Part shown: positions 26,129 to 38,186 of the stretch, in pieces
Position numbering within the stretch: position 1 is the stretch's first letter
Layout of the letters: the number at the start of each line of letters is the position of its first letter
DNA from: Membranipora membranacea
Taxonomy: Eukaryota; Bryozoa; Gymnolaemata; Cheilostomatida; Membraniporidae
DNA length: 64,000 nucleotides
Direction: 5' to 3'
Assembly (NCBI GenBank): GCA_914767715.1
Contig: OU612069.1
Location: 8,370,001-8,434,000 of the forward strand
Notes under the pieces: model-generated
Seen by the model: the letters and a program-made list of their open reading frames with translations, nothing else
Databases searched by the model: none
Told to the model about the DNA's origin: nothing
Translations under genes and position numbers: made by a program

Positions 26129-28138
26129 TCACGCTTTTTTTTCGCTCGGATCAAAAAATAGATTTCGTTCCAACCTACCTCAAAAGGAGAAGCAACTCCT
26201 GCTCGTCTCAAATCTGAAATCCGTTTTGTTTTGCGGGTCTCCCTTCTCCGTCAGCACCAACTTTAACGACGCCCTCTTTCGCACTAAAAAAACATGCCAA
26301 ACGGCAGCTGTAAAAAATTCAAAGTCTATCACAATCATATGAAACTCTGACCAGTTCAAGCCCTCAAACACCTTATTCAAAATCCAGAATATGGAGATTC
26401 TCAGATAACCTGGCTGCTAATTAAACTGACTTGAAATTTACAAAAATATACCAAGGGAGGGTATCACGCTTTTTTTTCGCTCGGATCAAAAAATAGATTT
26501 CGTTCCAACCTACCTCAAAAGGAGAAGCAACTCCTGCTCATCTCAAATCTGAAATCCGTTTTGTTTTGCGGGTCTCCTTTCTCCGTCAGCACCAACTTTA
26601 ACGACGCCCACTTTCGCACTAAAAAAACATGCCAAACGGCAGCAGTAAAAAACTCAAAGTCTATCACAATCATATGAAACTCTGACCAGTTCAAGCCCTC
26701 AAACACCTTATTCAAAATCCAGAATATGGAGATTCTCAGATAACCTGGCTGCTAATTAAGCTGACTTGAAATTTACAAAAATATACCAAGGGAGGGTATC
26801 AGGCTTTTTTTTCGCTCGGATCAAAAAATAGATTTCGTTCCAACCTACCTCAAAAGGAGAAGCAACTCCTGCTCGTCTCAAATCTGAAATCCGTTTTGTT
26901 TTGCGGGTCTCCCTTCTCCGTCAGCACCAACTTTAACGACGCCCTCTTTCGCACTACAAAAACATGCCAAACGGCAGCTGTAAAAAATTCAAAGTCTATC
27001 ACAATCATATGAAACTCTGAACAGTTCAAGCCCTCAAACACCTTATTCAAAATCCAGAATATGGAGATTCTCAGATAACCTGGCTGCTAATTAAGCTGAC
27101 TTGAAATTTACAAAAATATACCAAGGGAGGGTATCACGCTTTTTTTTCGCTCGGATCAAAAAATAGATTTCGTTCCAACCTACCTCAAAAGGAGAAGCAA
27201 CTCCTGCTCGTCTCAAATCTGAAATCCGTTTTGTTTTGCGGGTCTCCCTTCTCCGTCAGCACCAACTTTAACGACGCCCTCTTTCGCACTAAAAAAACAT
27301 GCCAAACGGCAGCAGTAAAAAATTCAAAGTCTATCACAATCATATGAAACTCTGACCAGTTCAAGCCCTCAAACACCTTATTCAAAATCCAGAATATGGA
27401 GATTCTCAGATAACCTGGCTGCTAATTAAGCTGACTTGAAATTTACAAAAATATACCAAGGGAGGGTATCACGCTTTTTTTTCGCTCGGATCAAAAAATA
27501 GATTTCGTTCCAACCTACCTCAAAAGGAGAAGCAACTCCTGCTCGTCTCAAATCTGAAATCCGTTTTGTTTTGCGGGTCTCCCTTCTCCGTCAGCACCAA
27601 CTTTAACGACGCCCTCTTTCGCACTAAAAAAACATGCCAAACGGCAGCTGTAAAAAATTCAAAGTCTATCACAATCATATGAAACTCTGACCAGTTCAAG
27701 CCCTCAAACACCTTATTCAAAATCCAGAATATGGAGATTCTCAGATAACCTGGCTGCTAATTAAGCTGACTTGAAATTTACAAAAATATACCAAGGGAGG
27801 GTATCACGCTTTTTTTTCGCTCGGATCAAAAAATAGATTTCGTTCCAACCTACCTCAAAAGGAGAAGCAACTCCTGCTCGTCTCAAATCTGAAATCCGTT
27901 TTGTTTTGCGGGTCTCCCTTCTCCGTCAGCACCAACTTTAACGACGCCCACTTTCGCACTAAAAAAACATGCCAAACGGCAGCAGTAAAAAATTCAAAGT
28001 CTATCACAATCATATGAAACTCTGACCAGTTCAAGCCCTCAAACACCTTATTCAAAATCCAGAATATGGAGATTCTCAGATAACCTGGCTGCTAATTAAG
28101 CTGACTTGAAATTTACAAAAATATACCAAGGGAGGGTA
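26129..28138. repeat. Long higher-order unit, copy 3 (truncated, 6 monomers)
   Basis: It begins exactly like copies 2 and 4: R with 181T and 297A, then the CTCATCTC copy (26540) and the TCAGGC C-type copy with CTACAAAAAC (26957). It then jumps to R, R (181T), W, which resemble the last three monomers of copy 2, and the unit restarts at 28139. The spacing to the same markers in copy 4 is exactly 2010 bp (6 x 335). The simplest reading is an internal deletion of about 15 monomers within a unit, or a short tandem duplication of the unit junction. Confidence 0.85.
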
Positions 28139-31100
28139 TCACGCTTTTTTTTCGCTCGGATCAAAAAATAGATTTCGTTCCAACCTACCTCAAAAGGAGA
28201 AGCAACTCCTGCTCGTCTCAAATCTGAAATCCGTTTTGTTTTGCGGGTCTCCCTTCTCCGTCAGCACCAACTTTAACGACGCCCTCTTTCGCACTAAAAA
28301 AACATGCCAAACGGCAGCTGTAAAAAATTCAAAGTCTATCACAATCATATGAAACTCTGACCAGTTCAAGCCCTCAAACACCTTATTCAAAATCCAGAAT
28401 ATGGAGATTCTCAGATAACCTGGCTGCTAATTAAACTGACTTGAAATTTACAAAAATATACCAAGGGAGGGTATCACGCTTTTTTTTCGCTCGGATCAAA
28501 AAATAGATTTCGTTCCAACCTACCTCAAAAGGAGAAGCAACTCCTGCTCATCTCAAATCTGAAATCCGTTTTGTTTTGCGGGTCTCCTTTCTCCGTCAGC
28601 ACCAACTTTAACGACGCCCACTTTCGCACTAAAAAAACATGCCAAACGGCAGCAGTAAAAAACTCAAAGTCTATCACAATCATATGAAACTCTGACCAGT
28701 TCAAGCCCTCAAACACCTTATTCAAAATCCAGAATATGGAGATTCTCAGATAACCTGGCTGCTAATTAAGCTGACTTGAAATTTACAAAAATATACCAAG
28801 GGAGGGTATCAGGCTTTTTTTTCGCTCGGATCAAAAAATAGATTTCGTTCCAACCTACCTCAAAAGGAGAAGCAACTCCTGCTCGTCTCAAATCTGAAAT
28901 CCGTTTTGTTTTGCGGGTCTCCCTTCTCCGTCAGCACCAACTTTAACGACGCCCTCTTTCGCACTACAAAAACATGCCAAACGGCAGCTGTAAAAAATTC
29001 AAAGTCTATCACAATCATATGAAACTCTGAACAGTTCAAGCCCTCAAACACCTTATTCAAAATCCAGAATATGGAGATTCTCAGATAACCTGGCTGCTAA
29101 TTAAGCTGACTTGAAATTTACAAAAATATACCAAGGGAGGGTATCACGCTTTTTTTTCGCTCGGATCAAAAAATAGATTTCGTTCCAACCTACCTCAAAA
29201 GGAGAAGCAACTCCTGCTCGTCTCAAATCTGAAATCCGTTTTGTTTTGCGGGTCTCCCTTCTCCGTCAGCACCAACTTTAACGACGCCCACTTTCGCACT
29301 AAAAAAACATGCCAAACGGCAGCAGTAAAAAATTCAAAGTCTATCACAATCATATGAAACTCTGACCAGCTCAAGCCCTCAAACACCTTATTCAAAATCC
29401 AGAATATGGAGATTCTCAGATAACCTGGCTGCTAATTAAGCTGACTTGAAATTTACAAAAATATACCAAGGGAGGGTATCACGCTTTTTTTTCGCTCGGA
29501 TCAAAAAATAGATTTCGTTCCAACCTACCTCAAAAGGACAAGCAACTCCTGCTCGTCTCAAATCTGAAATCCGTTTTGTTTTGCGGGTCTCCCTTCTCCT
29601 TCAGCACCAACTTTAACGACGCCCTCTTTCGCACTAAAAAAACATGCCAAACGGCAGCAGTAAAAAATTCAAAGTCTATCACAATCATATGAAACTCTGA
29701 CCAGTTCAAGCCCTCAAACACCTTATTCAAAATCCAGAATATGGAGATTCTCAGATAACCTGGCTGCTAATTAAGCTAACTTGAAATTTACAAGAATATA
29801 CCAAGGGAGGGTATCACGCTTTTTTTTGGCTCGGATCAAAAAATAGATTTCGTTCCAACCTACCTCAAAAGGAGAAGCAACTCCTGCTCGTCTCAAATCT
29901 GAAATCCGTTTTGTTTTGCGGGTCTCCCTTCTCCGTCAGCACCAACTTTAACGACGCCCTCTTTCGCACTAAAAAAACATGCCAAACGGCAGCTGTAAAA
30001 AATTCAAAGTCTATCACAATCATATGAAACTCTGAACAGTTCAAGCCCTCAAACACCTTATTCAAAATCCAGAATATGGAGATTCTCAGATAACCTGGCT
30101 GCTAATTAAGCTGACTTGAAATTTACAAAAATATACCAAGGGAGGGTATCACGCTTTTTTTTCGCTCGGATCAAAAAATAGATTTCGTTCCAACCTACCT
30201 CAAAAGGAGAAGCAACTCCTGCTCGTCTCAAATCTGAAATCCGTTTTGTTTTGCGGGTCTCCCTTCTCCGTCAGCACCAACTTTAACGACGCCCACTTTC
30301 GCACTAAAAAAACATGCCAAACGGCAGCAGTAAAAAATTCAAAGTCTATCACAATCATATGAAACTCTGACCAGTTCAAGCCCTCAAACACCTTATTCAA
30401 AATCCAGAATATGGAGATTCTCAGATAACCTGGCTGCTAATTAAGCTGACTTGAAATTTACAAAAATATACCAAGGGAGGGTATCACGCTTTTTTTTCGC
30501 TCGGATCAAAAAATAGATTTCGTTCCAACCTACCTCAAAAGGAGAAGCAACTCCTGCTCGTCTCAAATCTGAAATCCGTTTTGTTTTGCGGGTCTCCCTT
30601 CTCCTTCAGCACCAACTTTAACGACGCCCTCTTTCGCACTAAAAAAACATGCCAAACGGCAGCAGTAAAAAATTCAAAGTCTATCACAATCATATGAAAC
30701 TCTGACCAGTTCAAGCCCTCAAACACCTTATTCAAAATCCAGAATATGGAGATTCTCAGATAACCTGGCTGCTAATTAAGCTGACTTGAAATTTACAAAA
30801 ATATACCAAGGGAGGGTATCACGCTTTTTTTTCGCTCGGATCAAAAAATAGATTTCGTTCCAACCTACCTCAAAAGGAGAAGCAACTCCTGCTCGTCTCA
30901 AATCTGAAATCCGTTTTGTTTTGCGGGTCTCCCTTCTCCGTCAGCACCAACTTTAACGACGCCCACTTTCGCACTAAAAAAACATGCCAAACGGCAGCAG
31001 TAAAAAATTCAAAGTCTATCACAATCATATGAAACTCTGACCAGTTCAAGCCCTCAAACACCTTATTCAAAATCCAGAATATGGAGATTCTCAGATAACC

Positions 31101-32828
31101 TGGCTGCTAATTAAGCTGACTTGAAATTTACAAAAATATACCAAGGGAGGGTATCACGCTTTTTTATCGCTCGGATCAGAAAATAGATTTCGTTCCAACC
31201 TACCTCAAAAGGAGAAGCAACTCCTGCTCGTCTCAAATCTGAAATCCGTTTTGTTTTGCGGGTCTCCCTTCTCCGTCAGCACCAACTTTAACGACGCCCT
31301 CTTTCGCACTAAAAAAACATGCCAAACGGCAGCTGTAAAAAATTCAAAGTCTATCACAATCATATGAAACTCTGAACAGTTCAAGCCCTCAAACACCTTA
31401 TTCAAAATCCAGAATATGGAGATTCTCAGATAACCTGGCTGCTAATTAAGCTGACTTGAAATTTACAAAAATATACCAAGGGAGGGTATCACGCTTTTTT
31501 TTCGCTCGGATCAAAAAATAGATTTCGTTCCAACCTACCTCAAAAGGAGAAGCAACTCCTGCTCGTCTCAAATCTGAAATCCGTTTTGTTTTGCGGGTCT
31601 CCCTTCTCCGTCAGCACCAACTTTAACGACGCCCACTTTCGCACTAAAAAAACATGCCAAACGGCAGCAGTAAAAAATTCAAAGTCTATCACAATCATAT
31701 GAAACTCTGACCAGTTCAAGCCCTCAAACACCTTATTCAAAATCCAGAATATGGAGATTCTCAGATAACCTGGCTGCTAATTAAGCTGACTTGAAATTTA
31801 CAAAAATATACCAAGGGAGGGTATCACGCTTTTTTTTCGCTCGGATCAAAAAATAGATTTCGTTCCAACCTACCTCAAAAGGAGAAGCAACTCCTGCTCG
31901 TCTCAAATCTGAAATCCGTTTTGTTTTGCGGGTCTCCCTTCTCCGTCAGCACCAACTTTAACGACGCCCTCTTTCGCACTAAAAAAACATGCCAAACGGC
32001 AGCAGTAAAAAATTCAAAGTCTATCACAATCATATGAAACTCAGACCAGTTCAAGCCCTCAAACACCTTATTCAAAATCCAGAATATGGAGATTCTCAGA
32101 TAACCTGGCTGCTAATTAAGCTGACTTGAAATTTACAAAAATATACCAAGGGAGGGTATCACGCTTTTTTTTGGCTCGGATCAAAAAATAGATTTCGTTC
32201 CAACCTACCTCAAAAGGAGAAGCAACTCCTGCTCGTCTCAAATCTGAAATCCGTTTTGTTTTGCGGGTCTCCCTTCTCCGTCAGCACCAACTTTAACGTC
32301 GCCCTCTTTCGCACTAAAAAAACATGCCAAACGGCAGCAGTAAAAAATTCAAAGTCTATCACAATCATATGAAACTCTGACCAGTTCAAGCCCTCAAACA
32401 CCTTATTCAAAATCCAGAATATGGAGATTCTCAGATAACCTGGCTGCTAATTAAGCTGACTTGAAATTTACAAAAATATACCAAGGGAGGGTATCACGCT
32501 TTTTTTTCGCTCGGATCAAAAAATAGATTTCGTTCCAACCTACCTCAAAAGGAGAAGCAACTCCTGCTCGTCTCAAATCTGAAATCCGTTTTGTTTTGCG
32601 GGTCTCCCTTCTCCGTCAGCACCAACTTTAACGACGCCCACTTTCGCACTAAAAAAACATGCCAAACGGCAGCAGTAAAAAATTCAAAGTCTATCACAAT
32701 CATATGAAACTCTGACCAGTTCAAGCCCTCAAACACCTTATTCAAAATCCAGAATATGGAGATTCTCAGATAACCTGGCTGCTAATTAAGCTGACTTGAA
32801 ATTTACAAAAATATACCAAGGGAGGGTA
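28139..32828. repeat. Long higher-order unit, copy 4 (14 monomers)
   Basis: Markers return in the order of copy 2 at an offset of 9043 bp, becoming 9045 bp after the position of the 2-bp deletion private to copy 2: CTCATCTC (28550), CTACAAAAAC (28967), CCAGCTCAAG (29370), AAGGACAAGC (29539), GCTAACTTG (29778), T6-ATCGC (31166), ACTCAGACC (32043) and ACGTCGCC (32299). Thirteen consecutive monomers correspond one to one with 19431-23783 of copy 2. The unit is cut short at the W monomer ending at 32828, where the 8-monomer domain begins. Confidence 0.88.
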
Positions 32829-35507
32829 TCACGCTTTTTTTTCGCTCGGATCAAAAAATAGATTTCTTTCCAACCTACCTCAAAAGGAGAAGCAACTCCT
32901 GCTCGTCTCAAATCTGAAATCCGTTTTGTTTTGCGGGTCTCCCTTCTCCGTCAGCACCAACTTTAACGACGCCCTCTTTCGCACTAAAAAAACATGCCAA
33001 ACGGCAGCAGTAAAAAAGTCAAAGTCTATCACAATCATATGAAACTCTGACCAGTTCAAGCCCTCAAACACCTTATTCAAAATCCAGAATATGGAGATTC
33101 TCAGATAACCTGGCTGCTAATTAAGCTGACTTGAAATTTACAAAAATATACCAAGGGAGGGTATCACGCTTTTTTTTCGCTCGGATCAAAAAATAGATTT
33201 CGTTCCAACCTACCTCAAAAGGAGAAGTACCCCTGCTCGTCTCAAATCTGAAATCCGTTTTGTTTTGCGGGTCTACCTTCTCCGTCAGCACCAACTTTAA
33301 CGACGCCCTCTTTCGCACTAAAAAAACATGCCAAACGGCAGCAGTAAAAAATTCAAAGTCTATCACAATCATATGAAACTCTGACCAGTTCAAGCCCTCA
33401 AACACCTTATTCAAAATCCAGAATATGGAGATTCTCAGATAACCTGGCTGCTAATTAAGCTGACTTGAAATTTACAAAAATATACCAAGGGAGGGTATCA
33501 CGCTTTTTTTTCGCTCGGATCAAAAAATAGATTTCGTTCTAACCTACCTCAAAAGGAGAAGCAACTCCTGCTCGTCTCAAATCTGAAATCCGTTTTGTTT
33601 TGCGGGTCTCCCTTCTCCGTCAGCACCAACTTTAACGACGCCCTCTTTCGCACTAAAAAAACATGCCAAACGGCAGCTGTAATAAATTCAAAGTCTATCA
33701 CAATCATATGAAACTCTGACCAGTTCAAGCCCTCAAACACCTTATTCAAAATCCAGAATATGGAGATTCTCAGATAACCTGGCTGCTAATTAAACTGACT
33801 TGAAATTTACAAAAATATACCAAGGGAGGGTATCACGCTTTTTTTTCGCTCGGATCAAAAAATAGATTTCGTTCCAACCTACCTCAAAAGGAGAAGCAAC
33901 TCCTGCTCGTCTCAAATCTGAAATCCGTTTTGTTTTGCGGGTCTCCCTTCTCCGTCAGCACCAACTTTAACGACGCCCACTTTCGCACTAAAAAAACATG
34001 CCAAACGGCAGCAGTAAAAAATTCAAAGTCTATCACAATCATATGAAACTCTGACCAGTTCAAGCCCTCAAACACCTTATTCAAAATCCAGAATATGGAG
34101 ATTCTCAGATAACCTGGCTGCTAATTAAGCTGACTTGAAATTTACAAAAATATACCAAGGGAGGGTATCACGCTTTTTTTTCGCTCGGATCAAAAAATAG
34201 ATTTCGTTCCAACCTACCTCAAAGGGAGAAGCAACTCCTGCTCGTGTCAAATCTGAAATCCGTTTTGTTTTGCGGGTCTCCCTTCTCCGTCAGCACCAAC
34301 TTTAACGACGCCCTCTTTCACACTAAAAAAACATGCCAAACGGCAGCTGTAAAAAATTCAAAGTCTATCACAATCATATGAAACTCTGAACAGTTCAAGC
34401 CCTCAAACACCTTATTCAAAATCCAGAATATGGAGATTCTCAGATAACCTGGCTGCTAATTAAGCTGACTTGAAATTTACAAAAATATACCAAGGGAGGG
34501 TATCACGCTTTTTTTTCGCTCGGATCAAAAAATAGATTTCGTTCCAACCTACCTCAAAAGGAGAAGCAACTCCTGCTCGTCTCAAATCTGAAATCCGTTT
34601 TGTTTTGCGGGTCTCCCTTCTCCGTCAGCACCAACTTTAACGACGCCCACTTTCGCACTAAAAAAACATGCCAAACGGCAGCAGTAAAAAATTCAAAGTC
34701 TATCACAATCATATGAAACTCTGACCAGTTCAAGCCCTCAAACACCTTATTCAAAATCCAGAATATGGAGATTCTCAGATAACCTGGCTGCTAATTAAGC
34801 TGACTTGAAATTTACAAAAATATACCAAGGGAGGGTATCACGCTTTTTTTTCGCTCGGATCAAAAAATAGATTTCGTTCCAACCTACCTCAAAAGGAGAA
34901 GCAACTCCTGCTCGTCTCAAATCTGAAATCCGTTTTGTTTTGCGGGTCTCCCTTCTCCGTCAGCACCAACTTTAACGACGCCCTCTTTCGCACTAAAAAA
35001 ACATGCCAAACGGCAGCTGTAAGAAATTCAAAGTCTATCACAATCATATGAAACTCTGACCAGTTCAAGCCCTCAAACACCTTATTCAAAATCCAGAATA
35101 TGGAGATTCTCAGATAACCTGGCTGCTAATTAAACTGACTTGAAATTTACAAAAATATACCAAGGGAGGGTATCACGCTTTTTTTTCGCTCGGATCAAAA
35201 AATAGATTTCGTTCCAACCTACCTCAAAAGGAGAAGCAACTCCTGCTCGTCTCAAATCTGAAATCCGTTTTGTTTTGCGGGTCTCCCTTCTCCGTCAGCA
35301 CCAACTTTAACGACGCCCACTTTCGCACTAAAAAAACATGCCAAACGGCAGCAGTAAAAAATTCAAAGTCTATCACAATCATATGAAACTCTGACCAGTT
35401 CAAGCCCTCAAACACCTTATTCAAAATCCAGAATATGGAGATTCTCAGATAACCTGGCTGCTAATTAAGCTGACTTGAAATTTACAAAAATATACCAAGG
35501 GAGGGTA
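32829..35507. repeat. Eight-monomer higher-order unit, copy 1
   Basis: Eight monomers, 2679 bp (8 x 335 - 1). In order: CTTTCC copy with AAAAAAGTCAAAG; copy with the complex change GAAGTACCCC (near 33227) and GTCTACC; copy with CGTTCTAACC and GTAATAAATTC; W; C-type copy with CAAAGGGAG and CGTGTCAAATC; W; copy with GTAAGAAATTC; W. Site 152 CpG of the fifth monomer is changed to CACACT at 34320, a change private to this copy. The first monomer corresponds to the CTTTCC position of the long unit, so the domain probably grew from the end of long-unit copy 4. Confidence 0.9.
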
Positions 35508-38186
35508 TCACGCTTTTTTTTCGCTCGGATCAAAAAATAGATTTCTTTCCAACCTACCTCAAAAGGAGAAGCAACTCCTGCTCGTCTCAAATCTGAAATC
35601 CGTTTTGTTTTGCGGGTCTCCCTTCTCCGTCAGCACCAACTTTAACGACGCCCTCTTTCGCACTAAAAAAACATGCCAAACGGCAGCAGTAAAAAAGTCA
35701 AAGTCTATCACAATCATATGAAACTCTGACCAGTTCAAGCCCTCAAACACCTTATTCAAAATCCAGAATATGGAGATTCTCAGATAACCTGGCTGCTAAT
35801 TAAGCTGACTTGAAATTTACAAAAATATACCAAGGGAGGGTATCACGCTTTTTTTTCGCTCGGATCAAAAAATAGATTTCGTTCCAACCTACCTCAAAAG
35901 GAGAAGTACCCCTGCTCGTCTCAAATCTGAAATCCGTTTTGTTTTGCGGGTCTACCTTCTCCGTCAGCACCAACTTTAACGACGCCCTCTTTCGCACTAA
36001 AAAAACATGCCAAACGGCAGCAGTAAAAAATTCAAAGTCTATCACAATCATATGAAACTCTGACCAGTTCAAGCCCTCAAACACCTTATTCAAAATCCAG
36101 AATATGGAGATTCTCAGATAACCTGGCTGCTAATTAAGCTGACTTGAAATTTACAAAAATATACCAAGGGAGGGTATCACGCTTTTTTTTCGCTCGGATC
36201 AAAAAATAGATTTCGTTCTAACCTACCTCAAAAGGAGAAGCAACTCCTGCTCGTCTCAAATCTGAAATCCGTTTTGTTTTGCGGGTCTCCCTTCTCCGTC
36301 AGCACCAACTTTAACGACGCCCTCTTTCGCACTAAAAAAACATGCCAAACGGCAGCTGTAATAAATTCAAAGTCTATCACAATCATATGAAACTCTGACC
36401 AGTTCAAGCCCTCAAACACCTTATTCAAAATCCAGAATATGGAGATTCTCAGATAACCTGGCTGCTAATTAAACTGACTTGAAATTTACAAAAATATACC
36501 AAGGGAGGGTATCACGCTTTTTTTTCGCTCGGATCAAAAAATAGATTTCGTTCCAACCTACCTCAAAAGGAGAAGCAACTCCTGCTCGTCTCAAATCTGA
36601 AATCCGTTTTGTTTTGCGGGTCTCCCTTCTCCGTCAGCACCAACTTTAACGACGCCCACTTTCGCACTAAAAAAACATGCCAAACGGCAGCAGTAAAAAA
36701 TTCAAAGTCTATCACAATCATATGAAACTCTGACCAGTTCAAGCCCTCAAACACCTTATTCAAAATCCAGAATATGGAGATTCTCAGATAACCTGGCTGC
36801 TAATTAAGCTGACTTGAAATTTACAAAAATATACCAAGGGAGGGTATCACGCTTTTTTTTCGCTCGGATCAAAAAATAGATTTCGTTCCAACCTACCTCA
36901 AAGGGAGAAGCAACTCCTGCTCGTGTCAAATCTGAAATCCGTTTTGTTTTGCGGGTCTCCCTTCTCCGTCAGCACCAACTTTAACGACGCCCTCTTTCGC
37001 ACTAAAAAAACATGCCAAACGGCAGCTGTAAAAAATTCAAAGTCTATCACAATCATATGAAACTCTGAACAGTTCAAGCCCTCAAACACCTTATTCAAAA
37101 TCCAGAATATGGAGATTCTCAGATAACCTGGCTGCTAATTAAGCTGACTTGAAATTTACAAAAATATACCAAGGGAGGGTATCACGCTTTTTTTTCGCTC
37201 GGATCAAAAAATAGATTTCGTTCCAACCTACCTCAAAAGGAGAAGCAACTCCTGCTCGTCTCAAATCTGAAATCCGTTTTGTTTTGCGGGTCTCCCTTCT
37301 CCGTCAGCACCAACTTTAACGACGCCCACTTTCGCACTAAAAAAACATGCCAAACGGCAGCAGTAAAAAATTCAAAGTCTATCACAATCATATGAAACTC
37401 TGACCAGTTCAAGCCCTCAAACACCTTATTCAAAATCCAGAATATGGAGATTCTCAGATAACCTGGCTGCTAATTAAGCTGACTTGAAATTTACAAAAAT
37501 ATACCAAGGGAGGGTATCACGCTTTTTTTTCGCTCGGATCAAAAAATAGATTTCGTTCCAACCTACCTCAAAAGGAGAAGCAACTCCTGCTCGTCTCAAA
37601 TCTGAAATCCGTTTTGTTTTGCGGGTCTCCCTTCTCCGTCAGCACCAACTTTAACGACGCCCTCTTTCGCACTAAAAAAACATGCCAAACGGCAGCTGTA
37701 AGAAATTCAAAGTCTATCACAATCATATGAAACTCTGACCAGTTCAAGCCCTCAAACACCTTATTCAAAATCCAGAATATGGAGATTCTCAGATAACCTG
37801 GCTGCTAATTAAACTGACTTGAAATTTACAAAAATATACCAAGGGAGGGTATCACGCTTTTTTTTCGCTCGGATCAAAAAATAGATTTCGTTCCAACCTA
37901 CCTCAAAAGGAGAAGCAACTCCTGCTCGTCTCAAATCTGAAATCCGTTTTGTTTTGCGGGTCTCCCTTCTCCGTCAGCACCAACTTTAACGACGCCCACT
38001 TTCGCACTAAAAAAACATGCCAAACGGCAGCAGTAAAAAATTCAAAGTCTATCACAATCATATGAAACTCTGACCAGTTCAAGCCCTCAAACACCTTATT
38101 CAAAATCCAGAATATGGAGATTCTCAGATAACCTGGCTGCTAATTAAGCTGACTTGAAATTTACAAAAATATACCAAGGGAGGGTA
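35508..38186. repeat. Eight-monomer higher-order unit, copy 2
   Basis: It repeats copy 1 monomer for monomer at an offset of exactly 2679 bp, including the complex GAAGTACCCC change (near 35906), the CGTTCTAACC and GTAATAAATTC copy, and the CAAAGGGAG plus CGTGTCAAATC copy. The few differences, such as CGCACT here against CACACT in copy 1, show little divergence since duplication. Its last four monomers also belong to the 13-monomer unit starting at 36847. Confidence 0.9.

Noticed and set aside
33121-33414. 97-codon minus-strand frame here and again at 35800-36093
   Set aside because: It is the same frame read through into the T8 region after a 1-bp net loss (GAAGTACCCC). The second instance is a copy made by the 8-monomer duplication.
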